Part shown: positions 30,046 through 40,400 of the stretch, one piece after another
How the letters are laid out: each line of letters starts with the position of its first letter
How positions within the stretch are numbered: position 1 is the first letter of the stretch
NCBI GenBank assembly: GCA_029959085.1
Contig: JARWIR010000016.1
Span: forward strand, 5,253,441 to 5,317,440
From: Nemophila menziesii
Lineage: Eukaryota > Streptophyta > Magnoliopsida > Boraginales > Hydrophyllaceae
Reading direction: 5' to 3'
Length of the DNA stretch: 64,000 nt
Notes under the pieces: model-generated
Database searches by the model: none
Told to the model about the DNA's origin: nothing
Seen by the model: the letters and a program-made list of their open reading frames with translations, nothing else
Translations under genes and position numbers: made by a program

Positions 30046-31139
30046 GAAAAAGACTCAAGAAAAATAAAATTTAAAATTAGCATACATATTGCACTTAAAG
30101 AAATGGTAGGGAAGAAAGAAAACATACTCTTCGAGGCTATTACCTCGCGTTGTTGATACTCGGATTAAATCTAATGTATCTTCTTTACCCAACTTCTTAT
30201 TCGCTTTTCGATCAAGACACGTGATCATAATAGGATATTGCATTAAATAACGACATGGGAGAGATCGAAAATCCGTATCACCTCCTCATAGATCAATTGT
30301 GCCACATCTTCTTCTTCTCCTCACACAATACAATTCACAAACAACCCCATCATTCCAAATCTCCACGAATCTTCATGTATTCTCCTTCAACTTCATCTTC
30401 AAATACTTTCTTATAAGAAAAAGGTAGTTCCTTTAATTGTTTCTTCGGAAAAGCTATCATGGCCATTGAAGCTTTCTCTTTTTCTTCGGGTGTAGGGTCG
30501 TTGATTTGTAGAGGTTGTGTTGTCTCCTTCACTAAAGTTGGAATCTTTTTGCTCATTGAATCAACACAGCATGCTAACCTCTCTTCTCTTGACTTGTTTT
30601 ACCCTTTGAATTGGAACTCGGACTTTTCTCACTTGATTTCTTCTCAATTAAATCCAATACCTTGATTTTCTTCATCTCCCTTACAGTAGATAATGTTCAT
30701 GTTCTCTTAATCATCTCAATTGACCCCCAACTCAAAGCTTTAACCACTCTTGAAATTTGAAACTCTTGATTATTGGTTGTACAAGCTTTATTTGGGTTAG
30801 GAAAGGTGATTTGATGATGATTCTCTGTGTGGGTAAGATGGATACTTCATGGATATGTATGGATTTATGAAATTGTAGGATAGAATTTCTGAAATTTAAG
30901 CTTTTGATTCTTGGATTCAAGGTGTTTTGGTATGATATAGGCGGTTGAATCTTCCTTGTAATGATGTGGAGGATAAATTGGATGTGTTTTCATGGTGATT
31001 GGGTAGTGTTTTGATGATTGGTGAAGGTTTTTATGATCTCTAATGGAGTTGGGGAAGTTTTGGAGAAGCGAAAGAGGCTTTAGGTTTAATAAATTCGGAA
31101 TAAAAAGCTTAATACCTCCTTTATACACTTGAAACCCTT

Positions 31140-31520
31140 TCTTTTCTCTCTCTGGCGGCTCGTGCGGACCATGCTGCGGACCATGCTGCGGACCATGGGG
31201 TGTACCGCGGGGTACACCGTAGCATCTGATGGTCGAATTTTTTTTTACCCACTGGATAATACCTGTGGGACAACCCCGTGGCACGTGTTTTTGCTCTGCG
31301 GACCATGGTGCGGTGTACCGCGGGGGTAGTCCGTGGCTCCTACGTCAAAATACCCGTGGCACCTACCCCGTGGCACGTGTTGACCTGCGGACCAGGGCAC
31401 GGTGCATGGGGTAGTCCGCGGGGCAATGTTTCTCGGTTTCTGGACACGACCCGTGGCTCCACCCGTGGTACGGGTTTTTACCATGCGGTGCACCGCGGCT
31501 GAGGTCCGGTGTACCGCAAC
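31140..31520. repeat. GC-rich short-repeat block of element 2
   Basis: Locally GC-rich DNA in AT-rich surroundings. It is built from repeated words GCGGACCATG (at least five times), TACCGCGGGGTA-type palindromes and CCCGTGGCAC. It causes overlapping spurious frames on both strands. In position it corresponds to the CCGGGAACCCGG block of element 1. Confidence 0.85.
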
Positions 31521-31935
31521 TTCTCTCGGCAAAAACCTCGCCAACAGCTAGATCATGTAAAGTTATGCAGTTTAGGCTCAAAGATCACCTGATTTCGACA
31601 TCCGAGCGCAAAGATATGACTTGCCGAAGTTTTCTCAGATTGTGTCCAGGTTTTTTTTTTTTTTCTTTTTTGCGGGGTTGGGTGGTATACCGGAGGTAGT
31701 CTGCACATTTCTTTTCTCCGTTCCGAAAAAATTTTGCTCGCTTCCCTAACTCGATTTCTCCAATCCTAATCATCAAAAACACTAATACCTTTCTCAAATA
31801 TGCAATATCAACTAAAATTAACTAAGCTAAACATAAATTAAAAACTAAAAACGTAAAAACATAAAAGAAATTACGGGTTGTCTCCCGTTTAGCACTTTTG
31901 TTTAACGTCTTTCAAAGTTAGACGTGTTACCTCGA

Positions 31936-33096
31936 TTAAGGATAACGAAATTTCCACCCTTTGCCTTTAATTCCCACGAACTTTTCAGCTCGATTCTTAA
32001 TAATCATGGATGGTGCCATCCAAGATTTCGTGGGAAGGGGTGAATCTGGTGGTAACTCGATAGTATTTGCAGCATTCCACTCCTCTGGCAATCCATTCAT
32101 CTTTTCGGTTTCTAAACTTCGTTTGTTAGAAAGAATGTCCTTCATGATCTGACCGTATTTTGACATTCTTGTGAGAGCTCCTACAAACGGAGTGCTGATC
32201 TTTAACTTGTTCACCATGTCAACGAACTTCTTGAATTCCAGGTCATTGTCCTTTCTGACATGTGAAGGGAATGGTGGAGGAGGAGATGTGTTGGTTACCA
32301 CTGGGCTCTCTTTCTTTTCTGGTGTATTCTCTTAGACACTTCTTTGTTCAACTACCTCTTCGACCTTTTCTTCTGTTGTTTCTTCTCCCCCCGTTTCTGG
32401 AATAGGGACTGGTTCTGGTTCTGGTCTTGGTGGAGGTAGTTGTTTTCCACTTCCTAATTCAACTGCATGACAAACTTTGTTTTCTGGAGCAGTAGTCTTA
32501 CTTCTGAGTTGCCTTTCTGCAAGGATTTTAGTTTTTTCCACCATTTGTGACATTGTCTGCACCATCTCCATAAGCTCATTCTGCGAGTTTTGGTATCCCT
32601 GCTGGCTAATTTCTATATCTTCAATCATGTTCATTATCTTAGCCATGGTTGAATTCGAACTCAAAGGTTGTTGTACGGTTTGCTGCATTGAATAAGGAGG
32701 TGGTTCTTGATAAGCTCCATCATAAATCGGCGCTTCTTGATAGATAGGTTGTGGAGGATAGTACGATTGTGGTCGTGGTTGATAATAATCATCATAATAA
32801 TGGTTATTATGATAATACGTCTGTTGATCTCCGACCCAATTGTAACTCTGTGGGGGTTGATAATCAGCGTAATTTCCTTGAGATTGATAATAACCATCAT
32901 AATAATGGTCTCTTTGATAAGGCATGAAGGAAATTGACGCTGGATTGTTCATGCAATGTCCCCAAGAGTGATCTCTTGCTCCACAACTAGGACATGAAGG
33001 TGATGTATGTACTAGATTCCTCCGAGCTAGTTGTTGCGATTGTTCTCGTAATTCCTCAAGTTGTTGGCTTAACTCCTTGAGCTTTAGAGATTCCAT
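31936..33096 (-). pseudogene. Element 2 gag-derived ORF (zinc knuckle and Y/Q-rich), one stop
   Basis: The ATG at 33096 is 165 nt downstream of the primer-binding site. Residues 1-30 are a Leu/Gln/Glu coiled-coil-like segment. A zinc knuckle CPSCGARDHSWGHC (C-x2-C-x4-H-x4-C) follows near residue 35, then a Tyr/Gln/Asn/Pro-rich stretch. The frame ends in a TAA at 32332-32334 and continues in the same frame from 32301 to 31936 with FKKFVDMVNKLKISTPFVGA and YGQIMKDILSNKRSLE, the region that normally leads into the protease in Athila polyproteins. The capsid part of gag is missing at the N-terminus and no protease active site follows. Confidence 0.75.
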
Positions 33097-33260
33097 CTTG
33101 TATTAGCTTCTTTAGGATCTAATAACACGAAACCTTTATCTCCTAATAAATCTGCTCTCGCCTAAAAAAAATCTGTAAAACAAAAACTAAAAAGAAAAGC
33201 GTAAAGTAGAACTAACTAAAATAAAAGCACAAGATAATTGCACAAGGACTAACGATGTAG

Positions 33261-33278
33261 TCCCCGGCAGCGGCGCCA
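33261..33278 (-). other. Primer-binding site of element 2
   Basis: On the minus strand TGGCGCCGCTGCCGGGGA, identical to the site of element 1 and complementary to a tRNA-Asp 3' end with one mismatch expected. It lies 6 bp from the 5' LTR end. Confidence 0.9.
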
Positions 33279-33284
33279 AAAACT

Positions 33285-33781
33285 TGGTGTGGCCTAAGGT
33301 GTGATAAAAAGATGTATAAAATAAGTGCGAATAAACACCCTAAACTAACACGATACTGCAAGTATTACAGGACGTATGCAAGTTTTAATGATAAGAAGAT
33401 TCGTTCCTCAAGGACTGACGAAAGTTAGAGAGAACTTATGCAGATTATCAAGTGCATATATTAAAGATAGAAAAGATAATACGCAAGTAGAAAGAAGAGA
33501 AAGATAGATATTTATTTGGTTTTTTAAATAAATAAACTAAACTAATAAACTAAAGACAGAAAATAAATAAAAGAAAAGAAGATAGTATGAAAGTCTAGCT
33601 TGAGTAAATAGCATGCAATCCCCACTAGTTTTGCCGTTCTAAACATGTAAGGGTAAATTATGTAGTATTTCCCTAATCGGTCCCAATTCGCTATCGGTAG
33701 TTTAAAATAGGATTTACCTGTGTCAATAAGGCTTCCTAAGCAAACTTTTCCTGTAATTAGCCAATAGTCACAAGGACTAAA
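33285..33781 (-). mobile_element. 5' LTR of element 2, proximal piece
   Basis: The first 497 plus-strand bases of the LTR, near-identical to 27085 onward. It is interrupted by element 1, which entered at CTAAA (33777-33781). Confidence 0.93.
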
Positions 33782-35344
33782 TGATGTCTCCCTAATTGTT
33801 CTTATTTTAGACCCTTAGGAGACATCATTTTTGGTGTTTATTTAATTAATTTGATAGACTTTTGTACTAAATATTCAATAATCCGGAATTACCTTTTTAT
33901 TTCTAGCATTTTTAATTTATTAAACTTTTGCGCGTAATATTGGTATTTTTAGTGTAAAGTTTACAGGTTTTAGATGTTAGCTAGGAGAGGAATCCGAGGA
34001 GAAGATCAAAGATCGTGAATTAGAGTCAAGACTTGAAGACAAATCCCGAAGATTTTATTTTTAGAGCTGAAAATCCACTTTCCAGGCCATAGATTGCTGA
34101 TTTCGAGGTGCTTAAGCGATGATTTAGCCGCTGACCTTTGAAGAGAAATCATTCCTTATCGAGTTACGGAACTTTAGCAACTGGAATGAGGTCAATCGGA
34201 GTTGTAACGCATCGGGAAAAGGTGTTTTAGTGAAGGCCTATAAACAGTTACGGGATTTTGGGCTTAGAAAGTGGGCTTGGACATTTAATTAGGCTTTTAT
34301 TTTCTGGTCCAAGCCCTAATCCGAATTTTTACTTATAAAAGGAGGTCTGGACTTCTATTTTTCACACAATTCACATTCCACAAGATTAAACACCAGAGAG
34401 AAGCAACAGAAGGAAGAAAGAAGAAGCTACAAGAGCTGGAGTGGGTCTATAGCTCCGTTCGTAGTCAATCCAATTCCGGAAATTAGGTTCTTTTCGTATT
34501 TTAATTTTGTAAACAATATGAATTCCAATTCTTTTAATTTAGTTTTTAATTTTAATATGAGCTAAGCTTTCATTAGTGCTTGAGAACAAACAATGGGTGA
34601 ATCCTAGTTTTATTTTATAACGAATGTTGAATTTGGGTTTCTGTTAAATTAAATTAAATCAGGTCTTTTACTCTTTTAGACAATTTATGATTATTGACTG
34701 ATTTTAGAGTCGCGAACTAAAATTAGGTATTAGTATCTAAGCTATTCCACATATGTGGCGTGTGGATCATCTTGACGGGGGGTTTAGGTACAGAATTAAT
34801 TGTTCAATCTGGGATAAAAACTATTGATTCTGACGAACTTAGTTAATCCTAGGGCCAAAGTGGTAATAAATCTTAATCATCCAACGGTGGATCATATTTA
34901 CCCTGACGGGACTAGTGACACTTTAGGATCGCCTTATAGTCCACCCTGACGGGGGTATAAGGAATTTAGAATCCCGACCATTGTAATTGACCGATTTAGC
35001 CCTTAAACAACATAAGTTAGGAAGTAAGATTAGGAGGATCCTTGCGTTCTCAAGTACTACATCTCATATTGCGTTTTCACTTATTTTACTTGCGTCTTAG
35101 CTTCTACTTGCATTTTACTATTTGTCTTTTATTCATTAGCTTTAAACAACAAAACCAAACAAACATTTTATTATCTTTTATTTTTCATAAGTGCATCAAT
35201 CACTACTTGCTAAACATTGTGATCAACCATCCGTCCTTGGAACGAATCTGTATTATCATACATACTACTTGGGACAACCGTACACTTGCGGTTGTGGTTC
35301 GATTAGCATTTGCATTTATTTTTAGAACACACAAAGGACCACCA
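33782..35344 (+). mobile_element. 5' LTR of element 1 (1563 bp)
   Basis: Terminal inverted repeat TGATGTCTCC (33782-33791) and GGAGACATCA (33818-33827). A TATA box (acttataaaaggagg) lies near 34331, and the U5 end includes acttgggacaaccgtacact near 35267. It is an almost exact copy of 41787-43349. Confidence 0.97.
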
Positions 35345-35350
35345 AGTTTT

Positions 35351-35368
35351 TGGCGCCGCTGCCGGGGA
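35351..35368 (+). other. Primer-binding site of element 1
   Basis: TGGCGCCGCTGCCGGGGA, 6 bp after the LTR end, complementary to the 3' end of plant tRNA-Asp except for one base. Confidence 0.92.
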
Positions 35369-35478
35369 CGGTAGCGTGTGACCACGGTGTTTATCCTTTA
35401 GTGATAAGTGCATTTATTTTATTTTATCAGTTTTACGCTTTTTGTTTGTTAGCTTTTTCAGGTTTTTAGGTTTGGTGT

Positions 35479-36885
35479 ATGCGAAGAAGGCTATTCAAGG
35501 ATCTAGAGCCAGCACCTCCGATCCTTAGTAATCCAGAATCGTTGATCAGACTTGCGAACAGAAGAAGAAGAGAACGAGAAGCTTTAGAAGTAGAAGAATT
35601 AAGTAACAGAATGGAGAATATCATTATTCAAGGTCAACAGAATGGACAAGGCCAGTTAGATGCAAATGGCCAACCTTTAGCTCCAGGCGTTATTCCTCAA
35701 GTTCAACCACTAAATCCTAACCCCCCAGTCCAGATAGTGATGAATCATGATCCGTGGTTCACTAATGGCCCTCCAGAAGTTCCATTCCGCGCTCCAGCTA
35801 TAGGAGTAGGTGCTCCAGATATTAATGTTCCGAGATTCCGTCCAGATTCGGGTATGCTAGCTCAGTTCCAAAACTTTGGAAATTTTCGCGGAAGACCATC
35901 GGAAGATCCTCTTAGAGCGGTACAAAAATTTAAGCAGATATGTGATTCTTATATCACACAAGGGGTTTCAAGAGAACAGATTTATTTTGCTGCTTTCAAA
36001 TTCTTTGTCATTGATGGAGCAAGTGAATGGCACGATACGCAAGATCCTACGAGGATTACTAATTGGGACCAATTAGAAATCGCTTTCTTTGACAGGTATT
36101 ACCCAAGTAACATGAGGTTAGATGCTGAACTAGAATTGACACAATTCCGTCAAGAGTATGAGGAAACTGTGGGTAGGAGTTGGACAAGATTTCAGATGTG
36201 TTTGCGTAAAGTTCCTAATCATGGCTTTTCAGAACAACAACAGTTAAAGATCTTTTATAGAGGCCTTGATGGAATTTCGAGAGAGAAGTTGGATACGCTA
36301 TGTGGAGCAGGTTTTCTTCAAGTTCAACCCGCTCATGCCAAGATCATTTTAGAGAGAACAGTCAAGAATGAAGTTGGGTGGAGCTCAGTAAGAACACCAG
36401 TCAAGGGAGTAAATAATGTTGACATAGAAGAGAAATTTGCTACGTTTGAGAATAAGATCCAGAATACCATAGAGCAACAATTGAAGCAGCTTACTCTAGC
36501 TGTGAAAGAAGGATTTTCGGGTAAGAAGGTAGCTGTGCATGCTGCACAAGAGGTGTATATGTGTTCGATTTGTAAGGTAGATGATCATGATGAGGAAAGT
36601 TGTCCGAATAATCAAGAATCAGTGAATTTTATGTCCAATAGAGGTAATTTCAATTCAAGTGGTAATGGATATCAGCCTAACAGAAACCGTCCTGGGTTTC
36701 AATACTCAAATCCTAATGGGGCAGCCAATCCTACTTACGCGTATCAGCCGCGTCCTCAAGGCAACAACTATAATCCAAGACCACATAACAATCATCAAGG
36801 AGGACAGAATCAAAGGAGACAGAACTGCTGCAAAGGTATTTCAATCAGGTTTTTACTGGCCTTCTCTTATGAAAGATTGTCATGA
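35479..36885 (+). CDS. Athila-type gag (capsid and zinc knuckle), fused to deletion junction
   Basis: A 468-codon frame starting 110 nt after the primer-binding site. The basic N-terminus ([13 protein letters not shown]) is typical of Athila gag. The capsid-like retrotransposon gag domain covers about residues 125-285, with [35 protein letters not shown] and [17 protein letters not shown] zinc knuckle [14 protein letters not shown] (C-x2-C-x4-H-x4-C) lies near residue 361, then an Asn/Pro/Gln/Tyr-rich tail. After about residue 446 the frame runs across a junction at 36814-36824 into integrase DNA in the wrong frame and stops. The product would assemble particles and bind RNA in the cytoplasm, and could act as a helper Gag. 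Protease, RT and RNase H, which normally follow, are absent. Confidence 0.93.
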   Translation: MRRRLFKDLEPAPPILSNPESLIRLANRRRREREALEVEELSNRMENIIIQGQQNGQGQLDANGQPLAPGVIPQVQPLNPNPPVQIVMNHDPWFTNGPPEVPFRAPAIGVGAPDINVPRFRPDSGMLAQFQNFGNFRGRPSEDPLRAVQKFKQICDSYITQGVSREQIYFAAFKFFVIDGASEWHDTQDPTRITNWDQLEIAFFDRYYPSNMRLDAELELTQFRQEYEETVGRSWTRFQMCLRKVPNHGFSEQQQLKIFYRGLDGISREKLDTLCGAGFLQVQPAHAKIILERTVKNEVGWSSVRTPVKGVNNVDIEEKFATFENKIQNTIEQQLKQLTLAVKEGFSGKKVAVHAAQEVYMCSICKVDDHDEESCPNNQESVNFMSNRGNFNSSGNGYQPNRNRPGFQYSNPNGAANPTYAYQPRPQGNNYNPRPHNNHQGGQNQRRQNCCKGISIRFLLAFSYERLS

Positions 36886-37894
36886 ATATGTTAAGAAATG
36901 TACGAGATGCCAGTTTACCGGAAACATATCTAAGAGGGATGAGATGCCGCGTAATAATGTGTTAGAGGTTGAGATATTCGATGTGTGGGGCATAGACTTT
37001 ATGGGTCCTTTCGTTCCTTCAAATGGTAACCTCTATATCTTATTGGCTGTTGATTATGTGTCTAAGTGGGTAGAAGCGGTGGCTTTACCTACTAATGATT
37101 CACGAGTGGTGATTAAGTTCTTGAAGTCACATATTTTCACTAGACATGGCACACCTAGAGTGATTATTAGCGATGGAGGATCTCATTTCGTTAATAGATA
37201 TCTGAAGACTATTCTAGAGAAATATGGAGTCAGACACCGTGTATCTACTGCATACCATCCACAATCCAATGGTCAAGCTGAGGTTTCGAACCGTGAAGTC
37301 AAGTCAATCCTAGAGAAAACCGTTGGTCCTACAAGAAAAGATTGGTCAATGAAGTTAGATGATGCGTTGTGGGCCTATCGTACTGCGTTTAAGACTCCAG
37401 TAGGTGCATCTCCTTATCGTATGGTGTATGGTAAGGCTTGTCACTTACCTTTAGAGCTTGAAATGGGTGCCTATTGGGCAATTGCGCAGTTGAACTTAGA
37501 TCCTATCTTAGCCGGAAAGAATCGTATGATGAAGCTTAATGAACTTGACGAATTCCGGTTGCATGCTTATGAAAATGCCAAACTTTACAAAGAAAACACA
37601 AAGAAATGGCATGACAATCGGATTCGTCCAAAGAACTTTGAAGTAGGGGAAAAAGTATTAAAGTATAATTCAAAGTTCAGCAATTTTCCGGGTAAGTTAA
37701 GATCTAAGTGGTCAGGTCCATACATAGTGACCAAAGTTACACCTCATGGGGCGATAGAAATAGAACATCCGCTAGAGAACCGTACCTTTATGGTTAACGG
37801 TCACAGATTAAAGATATACCATGGAGGTGAAGATACCAATCGCTCGGAAGATCCACATCCCGGGGAGGTCATGTATCTCCTCGAGAGTCCTTAG
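36818..37894 (+). pseudogene. Integrase of element 1 (N-terminus deleted, +1 frame to gag)
   Basis: Ty3/gypsy integrase from the second half of the HHCC zinc module (CTRCQ) onward; the His pair is gone. The catalytic core is intact by eye: Asp in [10 protein letters not shown], Asp in ISDGGSHF and Glu in [10 protein letters not shown]. The C-terminal region includes [32 protein letters not shown] and the [19 protein letters not shown] fold, ending near [10 protein letters not shown]. It starts at the deletion junction in a frame shifted by one from gag with no evident ATG, so translation would need frameshifting or internal initiation. The integrase joins cDNA to chromosomal DNA in the nucleus; this copy is probably not made as a separate protein. 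Confidence 0.9.
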
Positions 37895-38099
37895 AAGCGT
37901 GAGGTAACCCGTCGAGCTTAACGACGTTAAACAAAAGCCAATTACTTGTATATTAGCTGAGTTTTTACATTTTTGCAATTTAGATTAGTTTGATTTTCGT
38001 AATTTTATTGTTTTTATTAAGAAATGAGGAAGGGTAGTTGTTTTTGATGATTTCAGGGGTAAAAAGGACTTGAGTTTGGGGTCGATTTGGCGAAAACAG

Positions 38100-38620
38100 A
38101 GGAAAATTGGTTGGATGTCCAGGAGAAACCGGGAACCCGGTTTTGCAAAACCGGGAACCCGGTTTTGGAGCTGGTACCAACCATTTTAACGCAACACTTG
38201 GCGGTTTTGGTGCTGTGATTTCTGAAATTCCCTGACCCAGCGTCTTGGTGGCTTGCGTTTTCGTGCGTTTTGATTCGCGCCATCGACACAAATCCGGGTA
38301 CCCGCATTTGGCAGAACCGGGTACCCGGTTTCGGAGCTGTAAACATCCAAAAGTTCTGGTCCAGCGTCTTGAGGTGCTGCGTTTTGGTGCGTTTTGATTC
38401 GCGCCAGCGAGAAAATCCGGGAACCCGCATTCCACAGAACCGGGTACCCGGTTTCGGCGAGTAAAATCCCTGACCCCGCGTCTTGGGGTCCAGCCTTTTG
38501 GTGCGTTTCGAAAAAAAAAAAAAAAAAAAAAAAGTCCACAATTATTTTTCCGCGCCGTCACAGCGACGCGGAACCGGGAACCCGGTTTGCCAAAACCGGG
38601 AACCCGGTTTGAAAGCTGTG
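38100..38620. repeat. GC-rich palindromic repeat block of element 1
   Basis: Four units of about 45 nt near 38129, 38290, 38413 and 38570, each with two palindrome-like words of the type AACCGGGAACCCGGTT separated by about 10 nt. A fifth unit lies at 41113-41160, after the env-position ORF. The units sit within longer repeats containing 'cgtcttgg' and 'gtgcgttttgattcgcgcca' (38237, 38361, 38478). A run of 23 A residues interrupts at 38510-38532. The open frames over this block on both strands are by-products. Confidence 0.92.
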
Positions 38621-39001
38621 AGAGGCGGTTTTGGGTATTTTAACCTAGTTTTCTTAGCCTCTTTTGCAAGTATCTACCTAAAACGCACCAATAGCCTCCC
38701 CACCTCCGAAATTCATCTACCAAAACACTATATATCATCAAATCCTACCCTCTTTCACCACAAAAACATAAGATCAACTCACCTCCTCTCCAATATAACA
38801 TCAAATCCTTAGTTTTTCCCAAGATTCTTCTTCATCTAATTCCTTAAATTAAACCCAATTCTTTCTTCTCCCATACAAATTAACCAAGACCCATCTCATA
38901 TTTCACCTAGTTCTTAAATTCTTAAACCTCAAAACATCAAAATTCTAAACTTTTCCCTAAGTTTTTCATTATTTGAAGTTTTGAGTTTGGGGTGAAAAGA
39001 G

Positions 39002-40318
39002 ATGACTAACAGAACCGGTGATTTCCGAAGAACTGCTCCTAGAAGAAAGACCACCATTGGTGGTTCTCAAGAACAAGCTATTGAGATTCCTGATTCGCGT
39101 CCTAAACGAAAAATTGACGAAGTTAAGCTTGATTCTAACAGAAAAGAAATCACAGGTCTAAAGAGAAGATTGATTGATGAGATTGAAAGTGAGAAGGAAC
39201 CAGAAGAGGAAATTGCGAAGAACATTGAGAAGGAAACTGAACAAGAGATTCCGGAAGCACCCGTTCAAAAACCTCCGCGTATGAAGATGTGGGCCCACAA
39301 GCCTAAGAGGGTTTACACTTGTTGGAATACTCAGGTTCGTGAAAGAATTGAATTTTTGAAATTTGGTGAGGAGACGAATTTTCCTAAGGGTATTATGAGT
39401 AGTGATTACAAGGAATATGCTGTGACATGTGCTAAGTTTGGTTGGAAAGAGTTACAAGAAAGGAAGCTTGAGTTTATTCCTACTTTTGTGCGAGAATTTT
39501 ACGAAGGTTTAGCTACCTCACATGATGCCATTGATATCCGCAAAAAGGTAGTTCCTTTCTCTATTGAACGTATTCGGAAATCAATGAAACTACCCAACTT
39601 TTCTGGAACATGCCCCTTCCAAGAAACTCTTAATGACCCTTCTTTTGATTTTGAATCCCTTTGGGTGACCGTGCTTGTTAATGGGACTAGCCCAATTCCT
39701 GAAGGTGAAAGGTATCCTGGACAGTTTTACAGCAGTAGTTTGACACCTCGTGCTAAGGTTTGGTCTCGTTTCATAATACCCACTTTCTTTGGTATTAAAC
39801 ACACTTCCGAGTTGAAGAAAGAGCACATATTTGTTATTAAGTGTATTTTGGAGGAGAAACCATTTGATGTTGCTAAGATCATTTATGATACAATCATGGA
39901 GTTCGCGAAATCACCAATGAAACAACAAAATCTGAAGTTTCCTTGTACTATCACTCAGTTGTGTCTAGACGCAAAGATTCCGCGTAAGGACGCAGATATT
40001 GATACTGTTTCAGTTGGTGTGAGTATAGCTTTGAGCACAATCAAGAACATCCATGAAGAAGCAACGCGAACTACACGAAGTCCTAGAACTCCTCAATCAA
40101 AGAAAGCGAAAATTGTACCTGAGTTGGAATCGAAGATTCAGGTGTTGGAAGAGAATCAGGAGAGGATGATTGCTACCTTGGGAAACGTTACAAAAGAATT
40201 GGACCTGCTTCGAAATTTAATCCTAGGCGTAAATACACTTCAAAACGCGGTTTATGATGCTGTTACGCGAGATAAAGGTCCAGAACGCAACACCGATAAC
40301 CAGCCTCGCGCTGGTTAA
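39002..40318 (+). CDS. Env-position ORF of element 1 (putative plant transposon protein domain)
   Basis: A 438-codon intact frame downstream of integrase, where Athila elements carry their so-called env-like gene. The N-terminal 90 residues are charged and probably disordered. The central domain (about 100-340) carries landmarks of the 'putative plant transposon protein' family: KLEFIPTFVREFYEGL, VVPFSIERIRKSMKLP, LTPRAKVWSRFIIPTFFGI, FDVAKIIYDTIMEF and LKFPCTITQLCLDAKIP. A C-terminal coiled coil (ESKIQVLEENQERMIATLGN) follows. I see no signal peptide and no transmembrane segment, so an envelope role is not supported. Function is unknown; the intact frame fits a recent insertion. The ATG lies 8 nt after a TGAGTTTGGGGTG box. 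Confidence 0.88.
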   Translation: MTNRTGDFRRTAPRRKTTIGGSQEQAIEIPDSRPKRKIDEVKLDSNRKEITGLKRRLIDEIESEKEPEEEIAKNIEKETEQEIPEAPVQKPPRMKMWAHKPKRVYTCWNTQVRERIEFLKFGEETNFPKGIMSSDYKEYAVTCAKFGWKELQERKLEFIPTFVREFYEGLATSHDAIDIRKKVVPFSIERIRKSMKLPNFSGTCPFQETLNDPSFDFESLWVTVLVNGTSPIPEGERYPGQFYSSSLTPRAKVWSRFIIPTFFGIKHTSELKKEHIFVIKCILEEKPFDVAKIIYDTIMEFAKSPMKQQNLKFPCTITQLCLDAKIPRKDADIDTVSVGVSIALSTIKNIHEEATRTTRSPRTPQSKKAKIVPELESKIQVLEENQERMIATLGNVTKELDLLRNLILGVNTLQNAVYDAVTRDKGPERNTDNQPRAG

Positions 40319-40380
40319 GATACGTTTTCTAAACTTTCCTCTTAGTGTATATTAGTTTAAATGCTTTATTGAGTCTTTTC

Positions 40381-40400
40381 GAGTCGTGGGGACACGACTC
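40381..40400 (+). other. Conserved perfect hairpin in element 1
   Basis: GAGTCGTGGGGACACGACTC, an 8-bp stem with a GGGA loop, 62 nt after the env-position stop codon and 5 nt before a TGAGTTTGGGGTG box (40406-40418). It is identical to the element 2 hairpin at 30026-30045. Confidence 0.92.

Larger units (their letters stand above)
28595..31935 (-). other. Element 2 internal non-coding region
   Basis: No intact ORF. It holds the GC-rich repeat block (31140-31520), the conserved hairpin at 30026-30045 and four copies of a 13-mer that reads TGAGTTKGGGGTS on the minus strand (30734-30722, 30020-30008, 29450-29438, 28608-28596); the last is the polypurine tract. The segment around 28980-29060 matches the reverse complement of element 1 near 41340-41400. 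The short minus frame 30350-30556 (LPFSYKKVFEDEVEGEYMKI) may be a protein remnant but I do not recognise it. Confidence 0.6.

Noticed and set aside
31121..31581. Cluster of Arg/Gly/Thr-rich frames on both strands
   Set aside because: They are by-products of the GC-rich repeat block in element 2.
37980..38812. Overlapping frames with repeated KPGTRF or NPGTR motifs
   Set aside because: They come from the palindromic CCGGGTACCCGG repeats on both strands of element 1's non-coding block.
39002..40318. Retroviral envelope protein
   Set aside because: There is no signal peptide, transmembrane segment or cleavage-site pattern; the motifs fit the putative plant transposon protein family.
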